From NCBI RefSeq assembly GCF_024519725.1, contig NZ_JALJRK010000002.1, positions 1 to 64,000 of the forward strand: a stretch of 64,000 bases of DNA, read 5' to 3'. Origin of the DNA: Microvirga sp. Mcv34 (lineage in GTDB: Bacteria; Pseudomonadota; Alphaproteobacteria; Rhizobiales; Beijerinckiaceae). Shown here one piece after another: positions 37,420 to 46,241 of the stretch. The number at the start of each line of letters is the position of its first letter. Position 1 is the first letter of the stretch. The notes under the pieces are model-generated. The model was not told the DNA's origin and ran no database searches. It saw only the letters and a list, made by a program, of their open reading frames with translations. The translations under genes and the position numbers were made by a program.

Positions 37420-38529
37420 TCAGGCCTCCATCATGACGGCGGATCCGCCGGCCGAGGTCGAAAGGGATGTGGTGCCCTCGAGCAGGATCTCAAGTTCCTT
37501 CGCCCTGTGATCCGACGTATGCTCGGCCAGGGTTCTCTCCCGACCCGCCTTGGAAATACGGATCAATTCGTCGTCCGTGAGGTCGAGCGCTGCGACGGAT
37601 TCGTCGATGTTGGCAGCAATCAGGATATCTCTGCCGGGTTTGAAGAAGCTGTCGAGGCCTTCCCACCAATCCGAGAGAATGGGCGCGCCACAGGCTGCCG
37701 CTTCGAACAGACGACCAGATGGGCACCATCCCATCTCGGCCATTGCTTGCCGCGTGATGTTGAGCGTGAGACGAGAGGACGAAAAGAAGGCGGGATGCTC
37801 CGGCGGCGGCAGGTGCTGGACGAAATGGATATTGGGCTGCCATGGAAAATCCGCTGGATACTGCGCACCGCCGATCAGAAAGCGTCGATCCGGCCGGCAG
37901 GCGGCAGGATCGATGAACAACCGCTGCAGGGCATCCTGTCGATCGGCTGCGTAGGTGCCGAGATAGGAAAGATCGGCAGTGTAATGCTGGATCCTCTGTA
38001 CCGGGTGGTGCACATCCGGATCCACATGGCCATAAAGGGGGGCAACGCGCTGTGCGCCGAGGTCGGTCTGCAGCCTTTCAAGAGCCCGGCCGCCCGTATA
38101 GCTCAGAACGAGATCGAACTCGCTCAGACCGCTTGGGCCGATATAGCTGATCGGCTCGCCCGCATCGAGGCGCGAGAAGGTAACGGGCGTGTCGAGATCG
38201 TAGAATGCCCGGATGGCGCGCGGAGCGGAAAACAGGAGATCACCAGCCGCGATGCCGTCGGGACAATAGGACGTGACCAGAGCCACATCCGCATCTTTAA
38301 GTTCCCTTTCCGCGTGAGCGCGAATGCTCTCCCAATCCTCGTAGAGGACGAGCTCGCCTCCAGGGATTTCCACAAGATCGCGGTTCGCGGCGTAATAGGG
38401 AACATCCTTTTCAAAGAACACGATCCTGTGCCCTCGCTTCCCGAGAGCGCGACACAAGCCACGCCACAGGGTTGCGTGGCCGTTGCCCCAAGATGACGAG
38501 ATGGTGAGGCCGAATATGAGGATCTTCAT
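37420..38529 (-). CDS. CgeB-like glycosyltransferase (copy 1)
   Basis: A 369-residue GT-B fold protein. It opens with 'MKILIFGLTISSSWGNGHATLWRGL' type sequence and ends with the UDP-sugar-site region 'GWCPSGRLFEAAACGAPILSDWWEGLD', both seen in spore maturation protein CgeB-type glycosyltransferases. Its N-terminus is closest to copy 4 (46238-47347), which has the same SSSWGNGHAT motif. ATG 38529 overlaps the stop of the phosphatase gene (ATGA). The donor sugar is unknown. Confidence 0.82.
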   Translation of the reverse strand: MKILIFGLTISSSWGNGHATLWRGLCRALGKRGHRIVFFEKDVPYYAANRDLVEIPGGELVLYEDWESIRAHAERELKDADVALVTSYCPDGIAAGDLLFSAPRAIRAFYDLDTPVTFSRLDAGEPISYIGPSGLSEFDLVLSYTGGRALERLQTDLGAQRVAPLYGHVDPDVHHPVQRIQHYTADLSYLGTYAADRQDALQRLFIDPAACRPDRRFLIGGAQYPADFPWQPNIHFVQHLPPPEHPAFFSSSRLTLNITRQAMAEMGWCPSGRLFEAAACGAPILSDWWEGLDSFFKPGRDILIAANIDESVAALDLTDDELIRISKAGRERTLAEHTSDHRAKELEILLEGTTSLSTSAGGSAVMMEA

Positions 38530-39125
38530 GCGGCCACCACTTCGTTCAGTCGGAAAAGCTTTGATCCCCAATCGCCCACGACGAGAGTGGTAATCGAGGC
38601 GGGTTCCACCTCAAGGCGGCCATAAGCGTCGAGGGACATGCCGAGATAGTAAAGGAGCGCAGCTTTGATGACATCGCTGTGGCTCACGAGAACGACAGAG
38701 CGCTCAGCGTAGCGGCGGCGTATCCGTTCCAGGATCCCGACAATGCGCCCTTGAGCCTCCAGCATGGTCTCCCCTTCGGGAGCGCGATTGGTGCTGCGCG
38801 ACACATTCCAGGACGACCAGAGCGGATCCTGATTCAAGGATTCGAAACTCAGACCCGTCCAGCGGCCGAATTCGATTTCAGTGATGGCATCGCAAACCTG
38901 AGGGGATTGTTCGAGGCGCGCTGCAATTGGTTGTGCGGTTTCCAAGGCTCGCTCAAGAGGGCTGGTGAAAATGCCGGAAATGTTCTCGCCCGCGAAGCGC
39001 TGAGCCAGACGATCCGCCTGGGCTCTGCCTGGTGCGCCAAGATGAACGCCAGGCATGCGGCCACACAGAACCGTTCCTACTCGATCATGAGCGGCATGGC
39101 GGACGAGAAAGAACGTGGTGGTCAC
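38526..39125 (-). CDS. Histidine phosphatase family protein
   Basis: A 199-residue protein of the phosphoglycerate-mutase-like branch. The catalytic motif is 'LVRHAAHD' at residues 7-14 (RH plus second-half 'VSHSDVIKAAL'), and the acid residue is in 'EIEFGRWTG'. Start is GTG 39125 with GGAGGG 5 nt upstream. Placed between inositol-phosphate synthase and the glycosyltransferase, it could dephosphorylate inositol phosphate or a glycosyl phosphate; this is inference from position. Confidence 0.83.
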   Translation of the reverse strand: MTTTFFLVRHAAHDRVGTVLCGRMPGVHLGAPGRAQADRLAQRFAGENISGIFTSPLERALETAQPIAARLEQSPQVCDAITEIEFGRWTGLSFESLNQDPLWSSWNVSRSTNRAPEGETMLEAQGRIVGILERIRRRYAERSVVLVSHSDVIKAALLYYLGMSLDAYGRLEVEPASITTLVVGDWGSKLFRLNEVVAA

Positions 39126-39142
39126 CGCGACCCTCCCGCGCT

Positions 39143-40225
39143 CTAATCTTCATCGCCGTCGATGAAGCGGATCGTCCTGTCGCGGGCTTCGTTGTCGGTG
39201 AATTGCTGTGGCGGTGATTTCATGAAGTAGCTGGATGGGCCGGTGAGTGCGCCGCCGATCTTGCGATCCATGGCAAGCTTCGCGCAGCGCACCGCGTCGA
39301 TCACGATGCCGGCGGAGTTCGGCGAATCCCAGACTTCGAGCTTCACCTCCATGTTCAGCGGAACCCCGCCGAAGGTTGTTCCCTCCAGGCGGATGTAAGC
39401 CCATTTGCGGTCGGTGAGCCACGGAACATGGTCGCTCGGCCCCACATGGATATCGTCTGCGGGAAGCGGAATATCGAGCTGGCTCGAGACCGCCTGCGTC
39501 TTGGAGATCTTCTTCGATTCGAGACGCTCGCGCTCCAGCATGTTCTGGAAGTCGGTATTACCGCCGAAGTTCAGCTGATAGGTGCGGTCGAGACGCACTC
39601 CGCGCTCACGAAAGAGATTGGCGAGGACCCGATGGACGATAGTGGCACCCACCTGGCTCTTGATGTCGTCGCCGACGATGGGGAGCCCGCGCTCTTCGAA
39701 CCGCCTGCGCCATTCCGGATCCGACGCGATGAAGACGGGGATGCAATTTACGAACGCACAGCCTGCCTCGAGCGCGCGCTCGGCGTACCATTCTGTTGCT
39801 TTCTGCGAGCCGACGGGCAGGTAAGAGACGAGAACATCCGTCTTGGATTGTCGCAAGATCTCCGTGACGTCGGCCTCTTCATCGGGGGATTCATCGATCA
39901 CGTCATGAAGATATTTGCCGAGGCCGTCGAGCGTCTTGCCCCGATTGACGATAATCCCGCTCGGGGGAACGGCTGAGAAACGCTGCGTATTATTCGGTTC
40001 GGCAAAGATCGCTTCGGAGACGTCGTGCCCCACCTTCGAGACATTCACGTCGAAGGCGGCGGAAAGTTCGATGTCGCTGATATGATATCCGCCAAGCTCG
40101 ACATTCATCAGGCCAGGCACCGGCTCGTTGCCTTTCGCATCCTTGTAGTAGGTGAGACCCTGCACGAAGGACGAGGCACAATTCCCGACGCCCACGATAC
40201 CGACGCGGACCTTCCTCGAACTCAT
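39143..40225 (-). CDS. Inositol-3-phosphate synthase (myo-inositol-1-phosphate synthase)
   Basis: Converts glucose 6-phosphate to inositol 3-phosphate using NAD as recycled cofactor. The 360-residue protein has the Rossmann motif '[12 protein letters not shown]' at residues 6-17 and the family blocks '[13 protein letters not shown]', '[15 protein letters not shown]' and '[12 protein letters not shown]', the last containing the NAD/active-site lysine region. It is the short prokaryotic type, like the actinobacterial enzymes. The Met at 40225 has AAGGGAGA 8 nt before it; an in-frame extension starts further upstream without support. It leads the minus-strand operon and has a consensus EcfG promoter about 100 nt upstream. 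Confidence 0.93.
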   Translation of the reverse strand: MSSRKVRVGIVGVGNCASSFVQGLTYYKDAKGNEPVPGLMNVELGGYHISDIELSAAFDVNVSKVGHDVSEAIFAEPNNTQRFSAVPPSGIIVNRGKTLDGLGKYLHDVIDESPDEEADVTEILRQSKTDVLVSYLPVGSQKATEWYAERALEAGCAFVNCIPVFIASDPEWRRRFEERGLPIVGDDIKSQVGATIVHRVLANLFRERGVRLDRTYQLNFGGNTDFQNMLERERLESKKISKTQAVSSQLDIPLPADDIHVGPSDHVPWLTDRKWAYIRLEGTTFGGVPLNMEVKLEVWDSPNSAGIVIDAVRCAKLAMDRKIGGALTGPSSYFMKSPPQQFTDNEARDRTIRFIDGDED

Positions 40226-40325
40226 GACTAAATCTCCCTTGTACGGCCCGCTACGTGTTTTCTTTTCAGGCAAAGCGCTTCGTAGGCCGCAGGCACCAAG
40301 CCTCGACCTTTTTCCAAAGCGTGGC

Positions 40326-40340
40326 CTTCAACGTTTGAAG
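40326..40340. promoter_or_regulatory. Dyad CTTCAA-CGT-TTGAAG over the -10 element
   Basis: A perfect 6-3-6 palindrome that covers the CGTT -10 element (40330-40333) of the EcfG-type promoter in front of the inositol synthase operon. Its position would suit a repressor. No regulator gene lies in the locus. Confidence 0.35.
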
Positions 40341-40355
40341 AAGGTTTGTTGTTCC
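40330..40355 (-). promoter_or_regulatory. EcfG general stress promoter, GGAAC-N17-CGTT
   Basis: On the minus strand GGAAC (40355-40351), 17 nt, CGTT (40333-40330), an exact consensus match. Predicted transcription starts near 40323, about 100 nt before the inositol-3-phosphate synthase start codon. Confidence 0.68.
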
Positions 40356-40421
40356 GCTCAGATTCCGGGTCTGTGACTCTTGTCTTCCGAGCCGAGCGCC
40401 TAAACTACAGTGCTCAAGTCA

Positions 40422-40446
40422 GGAACAAAGATGTAGATGCGTAGTT
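40422..40446 (+). promoter_or_regulatory. EcfG-like promoter candidate, GGAAC-N16-AGTT
   Basis: GGAAC at 40422-40426, 16 nt, AGTT at 40443-40446, pointing at the plus-strand epimerase operon 190 nt away. One mismatch in the -10 element. Confidence 0.35.
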
Positions 40447-40637
40447 TCTTCTGCGCAAGCTCAAGCTGTTGAAGGGGACATAGTGCGCAGGCCTCGTTTG
40501 GCGAGGTCCGCTTCTGGACCTGTTCCCAATCTGGATGATGTGCATGTTCCGCGTCGCATTTCCAGCTTGGGAATGGGTTGTCCGTCTCCTGTATGAACCA
40601 TCGGCGCTTAGACCAGAAACCAATCTGGAGATATTTT

Positions 40638-41750
40638 GTGACGGATACGATCCTCATTACAGGCGGTGCGGGCTTCATCGGACGCTATGTTGCACAGGCG
40701 TGCCTGGAGCGTGGCCACAAGGTGCGCGTACTCGACAGTCTGATCGAACAGGTTCACGGCAACCGGAATCAGAGCGAGGGCCTCGATCCGGACGTGGAGG
40801 TGGTGGTCGGCGATGTGCGCGATGAGGCGGCGCTCCTTCGGGCTCTGAAGGGAGCGACGAAAGTCGTCCACCTTGCCGCTGAGGTCGGCGTCGGCCAGAG
40901 CATGTATGCGGTGGATCGCTATGTCTCCGTCAACGATTACGGTACCGCCGTGTTGTTCCAGCAACTTATCGACAATCCGGTGAAGCGGGTGGTCGTGGCG
41001 TCATCCATGAGCATTTACGGCGAGGGCCTCTATAAGGATGCTGATGGACGCATCCATGAGGATGTCGTTCGTGTGCCCCGCCGCAGTGAGAGCGATCCGT
41101 GGGATCCGCTAGACGATCAGGGCCGCCCGCTCATTCCCGTTCCGACACCTGAGTGGAAAAAGCCTGCGCTGGCCTCTGTTTACGCGCTCTCGAAATATGT
41201 TCAGGAGCGGCTGACCCTGACTCTGTGTCCGGCCTACGGCATGGAGGGCGTGGCCCTGCGGTTGTGGAACGCCTACGGCCCGGGGCAGGCTCTCTCCAAT
41301 CCCTATACGGGCGTTCTCGCCATCTTCGCATCGCGACTTCACAACGGTCAACCGCCGATGATATTCGAAGATGGTCGGCAACGTCGTGACTTCGTTCATG
41401 TGGAGGATGTCGCGCAGGCATTCGTCCTGGCCCTCGAACATGAGAATGCTCCGGGCGGCGTCTACAATGTCGGCAGCGGGCAGGATCGCACCGTATCCGA
41501 AGTGGCGGAACTTCTGTCCCAGGCGATGAACCGTCCAATGGCGCCGGAAATCGCCGGCAAGACGCGCATCGGCGACATCCGTCATTGCATCGCCGATATT
41601 GGAAGGATCCAGCAGGAATTAGGCTACAAGTCGAGAAAGGACTTTGCCGAGGGCTTGGCAGAACTTGCCGAATGGGTCGCTAAGCAGGAAGCCAAGGATC
41701 TCGTCAACGAAGCCCGGAAGGAGCTTGAAGCGCGAGGTCTGGTGGCATGA
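40638..41750 (+). CDS. NAD-dependent nucleotide-sugar epimerase/dehydratase
   Basis: An extended SDR of 370 residues. The cofactor motif 'ITGGAGFIGRYV' is at about residues 7-18, and the catalytic pair is Tyr182/Lys186 in 'YALSKYVQE'. The long insert with 'IYGEGLYKDADGRIHEDVVRVPRRSESDPWDP' type sequence resembles dTDP-L-rhamnose 4-epimerase-like proteins. Start is GTG 40638, with GGAG 8 nt upstream; the frame is open to 40578 without a ribosome site. First gene of the plus-strand glycosylation operon; its stop overlaps the next ATG. Confidence 0.85.
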   Translation: MTDTILITGGAGFIGRYVAQACLERGHKVRVLDSLIEQVHGNRNQSEGLDPDVEVVVGDVRDEAALLRALKGATKVVHLAAEVGVGQSMYAVDRYVSVNDYGTAVLFQQLIDNPVKRVVVASSMSIYGEGLYKDADGRIHEDVVRVPRRSESDPWDPLDDQGRPLIPVPTPEWKKPALASVYALSKYVQERLTLTLCPAYGMEGVALRLWNAYGPGQALSNPYTGVLAIFASRLHNGQPPMIFEDGRQRRDFVHVEDVAQAFVLALEHENAPGGVYNVGSGQDRTVSEVAELLSQAMNRPMAPEIAGKTRIGDIRHCIADIGRIQQELGYKSRKDFAEGLAELAEWVAKQEAKDLVNEARKELEARGLVA

Positions 41751-42862
41751 CGGTGTCAGACACAACGGCCTCGGCGCCGCCCGTCCTCCGTCGCCGCCCG
41801 ATTCTTGTGACCGGGGGCGCGGGCTTCATCGGATCCAACCTTGCCGACCGGTTTGCCAGTGAAGGTCATGACGTCCTGATCTACGACGCTCTCGCGCGCC
41901 CCGGCGTCGACCGGAACCTCGAATGGCTCAAGAAACGGCATCCCGAAAAAGTCTCAGCGATGATCGGCGACATACGCGATGAGGCGTCGGTTGCCGATGC
42001 CATTCGTGATGCACAGGCCGTATTCCACATGGCCGCGCAGGTTGCGGTGACGACCAGTCTCGCCGACCCCCGCGAGGATTTCGAGATCAACATTCGCGGG
42101 ACGTTGAACGTGCTCGATGCGCTGAGACAGCGAGGCGAGCGGATTCCCTTGATCTTCGCTTCCACCAATAAGGTCTACGGCGACCTCGCCGACGTGGAAT
42201 TGGAGAAGACCAACGACGCCTACAAGCCGCGCGATCCTGCAATCCGCGACGTTGGAATTGGTGAAACCCGGCCGCTCGATTTTCACACACCCTATGGATG
42301 CTCGAAGGGCGCGGCCGATCAATACGTGCTGGATTATGCCCGCTCGTTCGGGATCCCGACCTGCGTCATGCGGATGAGCTGCATCTACGGTCAGCGCCAG
42401 ATGGGAACCGAGGATCAGGGCTGGGTCGCCCACTTCCTGATCCGTGCGCTTCAGGGCGAGCCCATCACGATTTATGGCGATGGCTGCCAAGTCCGCGACG
42501 TGCTCGATATCTCCGATGCTGTTTCCGCTTATGCCTCGGCATGGAAGCGGATCGATGCGGTTCAGGGAAGAGCCTTCAATCTCGGCGGCGGCCCGTCCAA
42601 TGCCATCAGCCTGCGCCAGCTTCTCACCCATATCGAGGAGGTCATCGGCCGTCCCGTCGAGACCGTCTACGATGAGTGGCGTGCCGGCGATCAGCGATAC
42701 TATGTATCGGATGCGCGCCTCGCGACGCGTGAGCTTGGTTTGAAGCAGCCGGTCAGCTGGCTCAAGGGTGTGGCTGCTCTGGCGGAGTGGCTGCAGGAGG
42801 AGCGGGGGCTCACACGTTCGGGTTCATCTCCTTCGCGTCTCCAGAATGCAGAGGCTTTGTGA
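41747..42862 (+). CDS. NAD-dependent epimerase/dehydratase, CDP-paratose 2-epimerase-like
   Basis: An extended SDR of 371 residues with 'VTGGAGFIGSNLADRF' at about 21-36 and the active-site pair Tyr183/Lys187 in 'YGCSKGAADQYV'. The 'STNKVYGD' and 'RMSCIYGQRQMGTEDQGWVAHF' blocks are the pattern of CDP-tyvelose/paratose 2-epimerase-like proteins, so a C2 epimerisation of a nucleotide sugar is plausible. ATGA overlap with the previous gene. A non-conserved Ser/Arg-rich tail ends the protein. Confidence 0.85.
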   Translation: MTVSDTTASAPPVLRRRPILVTGGAGFIGSNLADRFASEGHDVLIYDALARPGVDRNLEWLKKRHPEKVSAMIGDIRDEASVADAIRDAQAVFHMAAQVAVTTSLADPREDFEINIRGTLNVLDALRQRGERIPLIFASTNKVYGDLADVELEKTNDAYKPRDPAIRDVGIGETRPLDFHTPYGCSKGAADQYVLDYARSFGIPTCVMRMSCIYGQRQMGTEDQGWVAHFLIRALQGEPITIYGDGCQVRDVLDISDAVSAYASAWKRIDAVQGRAFNLGGGPSNAISLRQLLTHIEEVIGRPVETVYDEWRAGDQRYYVSDARLATRELGLKQPVSWLKGVAALAEWLQEERGLTRSGSSPSRLQNAEAL

Positions 42863-42907
42863 TGCGAGGTTCCGTCGCCTCCGCGTTGCGTAAAATCGAG
42901 GGCAGCC

Positions 42908-44041
42908 ATGGAAGGGCCTGACAAAGCCGCAGGTCTGCATGTACTTATGACGGCAGATGCGGTCGGCGGCGTCTGGCAATACGCGCTGGATCTCGCGAAC
43001 GGCCTGCGCTCGGAAGGCGTCAGGACGACAATCGCCGTGCTGGGGCCCTCTCCCTCCGCAGACCAGCAGGCCATGGCCGAGGCCATGGGCGCAAGTCTCA
43101 TCCTGACAGGGCTTCCACTCGATTGGACGGCTGACAGCGTGCGCGAGGTCGAGGAGACGGGGCGGGCCGTCGCACGCATCGCGGCGCAGATCGGGCCCGA
43201 TCTCCTTCATCTCAATTCCCCGGCTCTGGCAGCCCATGTGCCGTTCGACGTCCCGGTCGTGGCAGTCTGCCATTCGTGCGTGGCGACCTGGTGGCAGTCC
43301 GTCAAGGGTGGTCCCCTGCCAGAGGAATTCGTCTGGCGCACGGACCTCGTCGCGAAGGGCTATGCGTCCGCGGACCGGCTTCTCGCTCCGACGCTGGCCT
43401 TCGCGCAGGCAACAGCCCAGGCTTATGGTCTCGTCCAGGCCCCGCGTGTCGTCAGGAACGGTAGGCGCTCCGCGATGCTGGGCAGACAGGAACCCGGTGG
43501 AGATTTCGTCTTCACGGCCGGACGTCTCTGGGACGAAGGCAAGAATTTCACCGCCATCGACCGGGTCGCATCCCAGCTTGCGGTACCGGTTCTCGCGGCG
43601 GGGCCGCTCGATGGTCCGAACGGCACTCGTGTCGACGTGTCTCATGCGCGGCCGCTTGGCTGCTTGAACGATTCAGAGGTCGCGCGACACTTGAGCGGGA
43701 GGCCACTCTTTCTTTCGATGGCCTGGTACGAGCCTTTCGGCCTTGCTGTCCTGGAGGCGGCTCAACGTGGATGCGCACTCGTTCTCTCCGATATTCCGAC
43801 ATTCCGTGAGTTGTGGGAGGGTGCTGCATCGTTTGTCGCTCCCGATGACGAGAGGGCGGCGGCTGAGGAGATCGAGCGGCTTCTGCACGATCCGGAAGCC
43901 CGTGCCGCAATGGGTCGTTCCGCGCAAGAGCGAGCCGGCGCCTATACGGTCGAGGCCATGAGCGCGGGCGTTCTGCGCGCCTACCATTCCGTCTTGCGCT
44001 GCAAGTCTCCGACATCCTCCCTTGAGGGAGCTGCTGCATGA
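42908..44041 (+). CDS. Glycosyltransferase family 4 protein
   Basis: A 377-residue GT-B glycosyltransferase. The acceptor half starts 'HVLMTADAVGGVWQYALDLANGL', and the donor half carries 'FTAGRLWDEGKNF' and the E-x7-E motif region 'YEPFGLAVLEAAQRGCALVLSD', with 'EPFG' typical of GT4. Transfers an unknown sugar with retention of configuration. The stop overlaps the next start (ATGA), placing it in the plus-strand operon, 45 nt after the epimerase. Confidence 0.88.
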   Translation: MEGPDKAAGLHVLMTADAVGGVWQYALDLANGLRSEGVRTTIAVLGPSPSADQQAMAEAMGASLILTGLPLDWTADSVREVEETGRAVARIAAQIGPDLLHLNSPALAAHVPFDVPVVAVCHSCVATWWQSVKGGPLPEEFVWRTDLVAKGYASADRLLAPTLAFAQATAQAYGLVQAPRVVRNGRRSAMLGRQEPGGDFVFTAGRLWDEGKNFTAIDRVASQLAVPVLAAGPLDGPNGTRVDVSHARPLGCLNDSEVARHLSGRPLFLSMAWYEPFGLAVLEAAQRGCALVLSDIPTFRELWEGAASFVAPDDERAAAEEIERLLHDPEARAAMGRSAQERAGAYTVEAMSAGVLRAYHSVLRCKSPTSSLEGAAA

Positions 44042-45150
44042 AGTTCATCTATTTCACGCATTCCCTTGCCTCCTGCTGGAATCATGGCAACGCGCATTTC
44101 CTGCGCGGAGTCCTGCGTGAGCTCATTCACCGTGGCCATGAGGTCATGGCCTATGAGCCGCGGGGCGCCTGGAGCCTGGAGAACCTCCGGAGGGATCATG
44201 GAGAGGCGGGGCTTCATGCCTATCGTGACCTTTATCCGGAACTGTCCTCGACGATCTTCGATCCCGATCTCGACATCCGAGAGACCCTGTCCGATGCGGA
44301 TGTGGTGATCGTCCACGAATGGAACGAGCCCTGGCTCGTTGCCGCCATCGGCCGAGCGCGGCGACAGGGCGGGCGCTTCAAGCTAATCTTCCACGACACG
44401 CACCACAGGGCGGTGAGCGATCCCGATGCCATCCGCCAGTTCGATCTCGACGGCTATGACAGCGTTCTCGCCTTCGGCCAAACGCTCGCAGAGGTCTATC
44501 GCCGCTGGGGTTGGGGCGACCGGGTTCATGTCTGGCACGAGGCCGCCGACACAAGGCTCTTCCATCCTCCCGCCCAGGAGACGAAGCGGGAAGGGCCGGT
44601 CTGGATCGGCAATTGGGGCGACGGCGAGAGAAGCGCGGAACTGGAGAGCTTTCTGTTTCGACCTGCGCAAAAGGTCGGCCTGCCGCTCGACATCTATGGC
44701 GTCCGCTACCCGGAAGCGGCGCTCCAAACGCTCGACCGCTATGGCGTGACCTATCGCGGCTGGCTGCCGAATGCCCGCGCACCCGAGGTGTTCGCGAAGC
44801 ACCTTGCGACCGTGCATGTGCCGAGGCGGTTCTACGTCGACATGCTCCCGGGTATCCCCACGATCCGGGTCTTCGAAGCTCTCGCCTGCGGCATCCCCCT
44901 GATTTCGGCGCCGTGGAACGACTCGGAAAACTTGTTCAATCCAGGAACGGATTATCTGGTTGCTCGGGACGAGACGCAGATGGAGCGCCACATGACGGCG
45001 ATCCTCAACGATTCCGATCTGCGCCGTTCCTTGGTGGAGAATGGTCTCGAGGCCATTCGCAGCCGCCATTCCTGCGCCCATCGGGTCGATCAACTCCTCG
45101 CCATTCTTGCAAGTCACGGCGCTTCGGTGCCGATGGAGATGTCTGCATGA
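44038..45150 (+). CDS. CgeB-like glycosyltransferase (copy 2)
   Basis: A 370-residue GT-B protein beginning 'MKFIYFTHSLASCWNHGNAHFLRGVLREL', with the C-terminal donor-site pattern 'IPTIRVFEALACGIPLISAPWND'. It shares the opening layout (SxW-N-G-x-A) with the other three copies but is less similar to copies 1 and 4. Coupled to both neighbours through ATGA overlaps. Confidence 0.82.
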   Translation: MKFIYFTHSLASCWNHGNAHFLRGVLRELIHRGHEVMAYEPRGAWSLENLRRDHGEAGLHAYRDLYPELSSTIFDPDLDIRETLSDADVVIVHEWNEPWLVAAIGRARRQGGRFKLIFHDTHHRAVSDPDAIRQFDLDGYDSVLAFGQTLAEVYRRWGWGDRVHVWHEAADTRLFHPPAQETKREGPVWIGNWGDGERSAELESFLFRPAQKVGLPLDIYGVRYPEAALQTLDRYGVTYRGWLPNARAPEVFAKHLATVHVPRRFYVDMLPGIPTIRVFEALACGIPLISAPWNDSENLFNPGTDYLVARDETQMERHMTAILNDSDLRRSLVENGLEAIRSRHSCAHRVDQLLAILASHGASVPMEMSA

Positions 45151-46241
45151 AGATCGCCTTTTATGGTTCCAGCCTTCTGTCGTCGTACTGGAATGGGGCC
45201 GCCACCTATTATCGCGGCCTCCTGAGCGATCTGGCGCGCCGCGGTTACAGCATCACCTTCTATGAACCTGATGCCTTCGATCGTCAGAAGCACCGGGACA
45301 TCGATCCGCCGGACTGGGCCGAGGTGAAGGTCTATCCCGCAACGGAGGAGGCGATGCGCAGCGTCGTGGCCGAGGCTGCGAAGGCCGACGTCGTGGTGAA
45401 GGCCTCCGGAGTCGGTGTCTTCGACAACGAACTGCTCGAAGGGATCATGGCGGCCTCACGTCCCGAAGCCGTCCGCATCTTCTGGGATGTGGACGCGCCT
45501 GCCACCTTGGCCGAACTGCGCGAGAGCCCCGATCATCCGCTTCACCGCACCATGCCGGCGCTCGACCTTGTGCTCACCTATGGAGGCGGCCCACCGGTGA
45601 TCGATGCCTACGAGGGATTTGGCGCGCGCCGCTGCGTCCCGATCTACAATGCCTGCGATCCGACGACCCATCATCCGGTCCCAGCGGATGAGCGCTTCCG
45701 GGCCGATCTGTCCTTCCTGGGGAACCGCCTGCCCGATCGCGAGGCGCGGGTGGAGCAGTTCTTCCTCGAGCCGGCCGGACGCCTGCCGAACCGCAGCTTC
45801 CTGATTGGCGGCAATGGCTGGGAGACGAAAGGCATGCCGTCAAACGTGCATCACATCGGACATGTGTACACGCGTGATCACAACGCCTTCAACACGAGTC
45901 CGCTGGCGGTTCTTAACATCGCTCGCGACTCCATGGCCAGCACAGGCTACTCGCCCGCGACCCGCGTCTTCGAGGCTGCAGGTGCAGGCGCCTGTCTCAT
46001 CACCGATGCGTGGATTGGCCTGGAACTCTTCCTGAAGGAGGGCGAGGAGGTTCTGGTGGCGCGTGACGGCAAGGATGTCGCCGACCATGTCGAAGCCCTA
46101 ACCCCCGAGCGTGCCCGCGCGATCGGTGACGCCGCACGCGCGCGGATCATGGCCGAGCACACCTATACCCGGCGCGGCGCAGAGGTCGACGTCATTCTGC
46201 GCGAAGAAGCTGCCCAGAAGCGCGAGAGGAGCGTGGCGTGA
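45147..46241 (+). CDS. CgeB-like glycosyltransferase (copy 3)
   Basis: A 364-residue GT-B protein. It starts 'MKIAFYGSSLLSSYWNGAATYYRGLL' and ends with 'GYSPATRVFEAAGAGACLITDAWIGLELF', the family's donor-binding segment. ATG 45147 overlaps the preceding stop; the same frame is open far upstream across copy 2, but that part is shadow. Overlaps copy 4 by 4 nt. Confidence 0.82.
   Translation: MKIAFYGSSLLSSYWNGAATYYRGLLSDLARRGYSITFYEPDAFDRQKHRDIDPPDWAEVKVYPATEEAMRSVVAEAAKADVVVKASGVGVFDNELLEGIMAASRPEAVRIFWDVDAPATLAELRESPDHPLHRTMPALDLVLTYGGGPPVIDAYEGFGARRCVPIYNACDPTTHHPVPADERFRADLSFLGNRLPDREARVEQFFLEPAGRLPNRSFLIGGNGWETKGMPSNVHHIGHVYTRDHNAFNTSPLAVLNIARDSMASTGYSPATRVFEAAGAGACLITDAWIGLELFLKEGEEVLVARDGKDVADHVEALTPERARAIGDAARARIMAEHTYTRRGAEVDVILREEAAQKRERSVA

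Noticed and set aside
44511..45146. Upstream extension of CgeB-like copy 3
   Set aside because: Lies wholly inside copy 2 in another frame; ATGA overlap at 45147 gives the start.
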